The notes beneath the pieces were generated by a model that was not told the origin of the DNA, ran no database searches, and saw only the letters and a program-made list of their open reading frames with translations. From NCBI GenBank assembly GCA_026874595.1, contig CM049313.1:64050159-64114158 (forward strand): a stretch of 64,000 nucleotides of DNA, read 5' to 3'. The stretch is from Sipunculus nudus. Its lineage: Eukaryota > Annelida > Sipuncula > Golfingiida > Sipunculidae. The position numbers and the translations under genes were made by a program. Of the stretch, positions 60,649-64,000 are shown in pieces. Each line of letters starts with the position of its first letter. The stretch's first letter is position 1.

Positions 60649-62880
60649 ATTAAATTTGAGACATTACTGCAAATTTCATAATCCTGTAAGGCCCACCCTT
60701 CTTTGCATGATGAATAACTCAAATGTATATATATATATAAATAACTCAATGAATATGGACTTGAGTCAAGTATATGTATGTAATTGTGCATTGCACTATG
60801 AATTGTACTAAAGTACAAAAATTTAGTACTTGCACTGAACTTGTATTTTGCACTTTTAACCAAGTACAGTAGGTGTACTCTTCATGTACTTGCAATTCAT
60901 GCACTTGAAAAGAAAGTATGTTTCAAGTATCAGTGATGTACAGGAATTATTATTGCCAATTTTTTTTTAAATAAAGATAAACCTGTCTATTTAACAGAGA
61001 TCCAACTTCAGGAGACGAATGTTTAGAATAGCTTGACACTCGACCATGAAAGAGAGATAGATCAAATCATGCACTTCATGACTGAATAATTTCACACTGC
61101 ATTTCAGATTTTGTTGTTTTATTTCAATATAGTTTAATTTAATATAAAACAAAGAAGTCTGTACGCATGTACAGCGACATACTTGTACTTAGTTCTCCAG
61201 TTCACTGAAAATTCTGTAATTGTATATGTGCTTGTTAGATTTTGAGAAACCTGTACTTGTACTCAAAAGCAGCCCTTTTGTACTTGACACAAGTCTGGTG
61301 TGTTAAGCCCGGATTTGTTTCAAAATCAGTAAACACTATGCTTATTTTTTTAACCCCATGTAAGTTATTTTTTCTTAGGCTGGTGGTATGTGTGGCATTC
61401 TTGATACACATTTATAAAACAAACAGCGGAAAATGTGATTTTCATGTAAATGATATATAACAGTTTAAATAACATTACTGTTTACAGGCTCACAAAAGGG
61501 CACTCAACACCCTAGTATGGCTATATTCTTTCAGATCAAACATAATGCATATTTAATTTTATGTTTCAAAGATTCTCAATGACCTTAAGCAAACTCTCTT
61601 AGTAAGAATTGTTGAAAATTTGGAAATGATACAACAAAGTAAGGTTTGAAAAAGATATTGCCTGTAATGTAAATGTGAATCATGGCAAAAAATCTGAAAT
61701 CTAAAATAAATGTATACAGGAAAGGGATAAGGCATGGGAAACACTGGATGAGGTTTGTGGAAGTTAGTAGGGCAATTATTAATGTCTTTTTCCTTTAGCA
61801 AATAGGACTGGAGTTTCTTCCATGGGGACATCCAATAAAATTAGGTCCTTGGAAAAACTACAATCTTATCAGATGAAAGATTTAGTTATGGTTTTCTCAC
61901 TGGGTCTTACTCTAAATCAGATTGGGTGATGAAGATAAGACTTTAATGAAAAGATGGACTGTGGGATGAACAGGCAGTGCAAATTTTCTGTAAAACATAC
62001 CTTTTCATATGGAGTCTTTGTGCTTATAATAAAAGTAAAATAGTACAAACATGGATTGGCAGGTGATGTGTAAATTGTAATTAACATGGGATGGGTGAGG
62101 ACTGAACAGAATTCAGACAACACACTTCACACATGCCACATGATAAAAAAAAATTCCATTTCAGAAAAGGGCAGAAGAATGCCCATAATGCTCCTGAAAC
62201 TGTAAACATGTGAACTTAGTTCCAGTTAAACTTTTCATTGATACAGCTCATTATGTACAATAACACTCTTGTATACAGTTCAACGTGATGGTCAATTGTG
62301 GAACTGAAAAACTTTATCATTTTTTGTTCTTGATCCCATCTTTGATGTAGAAAGCATAGGTAGTATTTGCGTGACTATTACCCTTAATGTGTTATGGTGC
62401 TGCTCTCCACTTTCAAAAGAGAGAGTGCTACTAATACTGCCCCCTGTGACCCTTCATCTGAACTAAAATGTTTAATATCATCAATATTTTGATCTAATTT
62501 CATGCATTCAAATCTTGATTTGATTAGTTGATATACATATCATTTATATTTTTTCATGAAGACTCATGGCTGTCACATGAAAAGCATAAGCAATTATTGT
62601 ATCAAAACTGATGTAATCATCTGATACAAACATAGTGCACCTGCACATTTACAATTTTTGTTCACATATTTAAAATTTTAAATCCTGATTTCATATCTTG
62701 TATGAATTCTTCTTTCTTTGTAAATATACATGTTGTAATCATGCCCTGCACTTGTAATGACAGTTTAAGGACAAAATAAATCACTAGTTCCGTCATTTCT
62801 TGTCTTTACTGTTTGTAAGTAGTTGCGCCACATTCATTAACCCCATGCTTTCAGAAGAAAGAAAGGTCAGGGGTTGGTAC
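60649..62880. other. Upstream of RGP1 coding exons, no feature seen
   Basis: AT-rich sequence. A region of repeated GTACTTG/CAAGTAC words at 60780-60930 is low-complexity. No coding exon is recognised. Confidence 0.45.
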
Positions 62881-63019
62881 ATCAAGTAGAGGTCTGCTAA
62901 TGCACTGGGTACAGTTAGTTTTGTGTCAGCAGGCAAGAGTATAAAAGCACCAAGGATTGGCTCAGGGATATGGCAAGTAGTCAAATCCCAAGCTAGAAAC
63001 AGCGAGGCTGCTAAATATG

Positions 63020-63075
63020 TTTACCCTGGCTGGAAGCTGCACTCTCCGTCTGTTGTCAGGGCAACAGATGTGCCA
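63020..63075 (-). promoter_or_regulatory. RGP1: Candidate RGP1 5' exon/promoter with RFX X-box
   Basis: The minus strand carries GTTGCCCTGACAAC (63052-63065), close to the RFX X-box GTTGCCATGGCAAC, and 32 bases further CAGCCAGG followed by GTAAAC, a possible splice donor. RGP1 needs an upstream non-coding exon, and this is the best candidate I see. Inference only. Confidence 0.25.
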
Positions 63076-63514
63076 GGAAATCCCTACACAAAAATTATCC
63101 AAAACAGTCAATGATTTATTGTTAAAAAAGGAATTCTTTACCTTTAAAACATAAATTCAAAAGTGTATCCCAGGGAACACTATAAAGTTTCAATTTCTTA
63201 CAATTTATTAGCCTCATCTTTTGTGAGAGGGACCTTGATAATTCTGGAAGTAGGCCAAGATAGATGACAATCAATATACCTGGTGTAAAGTTTTTAAATG
63301 CGATGCTAGTCTGTTACTTACAAAAAGTAATGTAAATGGTTGACACCAGCTAGTCTTTTTAAAAAGGTGTCAACCATAAATATACCAGGTAATGAACTGT
63401 CAGTCAGGAACAAAAATAAGCACTGACCCCTTTTGTAACAGGAAGTTTAGAAGGGTTCCCTGTGGTACACATTTCTCTTTTCCAACAAAATACCAAAATA
63501 AAATGAGACAATCT

Positions 63515-64000
63515 AACAAGTGACCCATGGGTCATGACGCTCAGCTGACTGGGAAGAGATCTGCAAAAAAGGAAATTTTATCATCTGAATGGTAGTATAT
63601 AACCATTCAACTGAAGCATCAAACAGATTAACCAACAGGCTGAGATTGTGTCTGTATTAATATATCTCAAAACTAGAGAAAAAATGTGTAAACTTAAAAA
63701 AAAAATACAGGTGGCTCCACCAGTCTGCAGAAACTAATAAAAACACTTAATGGTCAATATCCATGCAAAGAAGCATGGTGGTCTCTGGATTAGTTGTTCA
63801 GATACTTCAGCTTTTGTATCAAATTTTCCATTATTCTGAGGGATACTTTGAAAGTCCTATAGCTTGAAGGATATGGGTAACAAAGACCTAAATTCAGGTT
63901 TCCACAGACACTTTTCATGGGCCTCCTTGCATAACAAGAATGAAGATTCTAGGTCCAGTGGTTACAATTTGAACCCTGTTGACAGATAACCACATCTTTA
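63515..64000 (+). mobile_element. R4 HINE, left part, cut by window edge
   Basis: Begins AACAAGTGACCCATGGGTCA and follows 37375-37870 almost base for base, including GGTGGCTCCACCAGTCTGCAG and the first unit. High similarity suggests recent activity of R4. Confidence 0.85.

Noticed and set aside
62793-63114. Opposed 63-codon frames near 62.8-63.1 kb and a TATAAAAG on the plus strand
   Set aside because: Neither frame shows a recognisable domain or convincing splice sites, and both are closed by stops on each side. Kept only as context for the X-box.

Overview
This window looks like nuclear DNA of an animal with AT-rich, intron-rich, repeat-laden chromatin. A mollusc or a related lophotrochozoan is most likely. 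Two reasons support this. The two genes I can read are ordinary metazoan genes split by canonical GT-AG introns. The repeats are dominated by tandem-repeat-bearing, hairpin-ended elements built like the bivalve pearl/BIV160 type of non-autonomous Helentron (HINE). The phylum call is inference; no ribosomal or mitochondrial marker is present.

Two protein-coding genes are supported, both on the minus strand. At the left edge is the first coding exon of a class IX unconventional myosin (MYO9, a motor-RhoGAP): an N-terminal Ras-association-like domain, then the start of the motor with its P-loop. The rest of the gene lies beyond the left edge. From 58,931 down to 43,696 lies a complete RGP1 homologue, a subunit of the RIC1-RGP1 exchange factor for RAB6. 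Its eight coding exons join in phase to 390 codons, almost exactly the human length. The roughly 41 kb between the genes holds no convincing host coding exon and probably contains the MYO9 promoter. A CpG-containing ETS/CTCF-motif cluster near 25.9 kb is the best candidate, and a 240-bp CpG-containing island near 29.5 kb is a weaker one.

Layout: 0-2.5 kb MYO9 exon and intron; 2.5-15.8 kb mostly unique AT-rich DNA with a 150-bp tandem array, hAT-like MITEs and a perfect 71-bp palindrome; 15.8-18.7 kb a HINE (family R1) split by a 1.8-kb CAGGG-ended transposon; 20-24.3 kb a HINE (R3) with an ABAB 280-bp higher-order array; 26-29.4 kb MITEs and a 1.07-kb element made of about 20 ACCAA/TTGGT hairpins; 29.6-31.9 kb a three-deep nest (R1 containing R2 containing a solo LTR); 33.9-39.3 kb two abutting R3 HINEs, a GC-rich hAT-like fragment and a 1.9-kb R4 HINE; 43.7-58.9 kb RGP1 with several HINEs in its introns; 59-64 kb upstream sequence with G-runs, AT microsatellites and the start of a second R4 copy.

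The two host genes do not form an operon or an evident pathway. MYO9 links actin to Rho signalling, and RGP1 acts at the Golgi with RAB6. The most unusual material is in the repeats: a palindrome GGTGGCGCCACC shared by otherwise different HINE families, the ACCAA/TTGGT hairpin element, and a 64-bp array with three inverted nuclear-receptor-like half-site pairs inside an RGP1 intron. Repeat family names R1-R12 are my own labels for this window.
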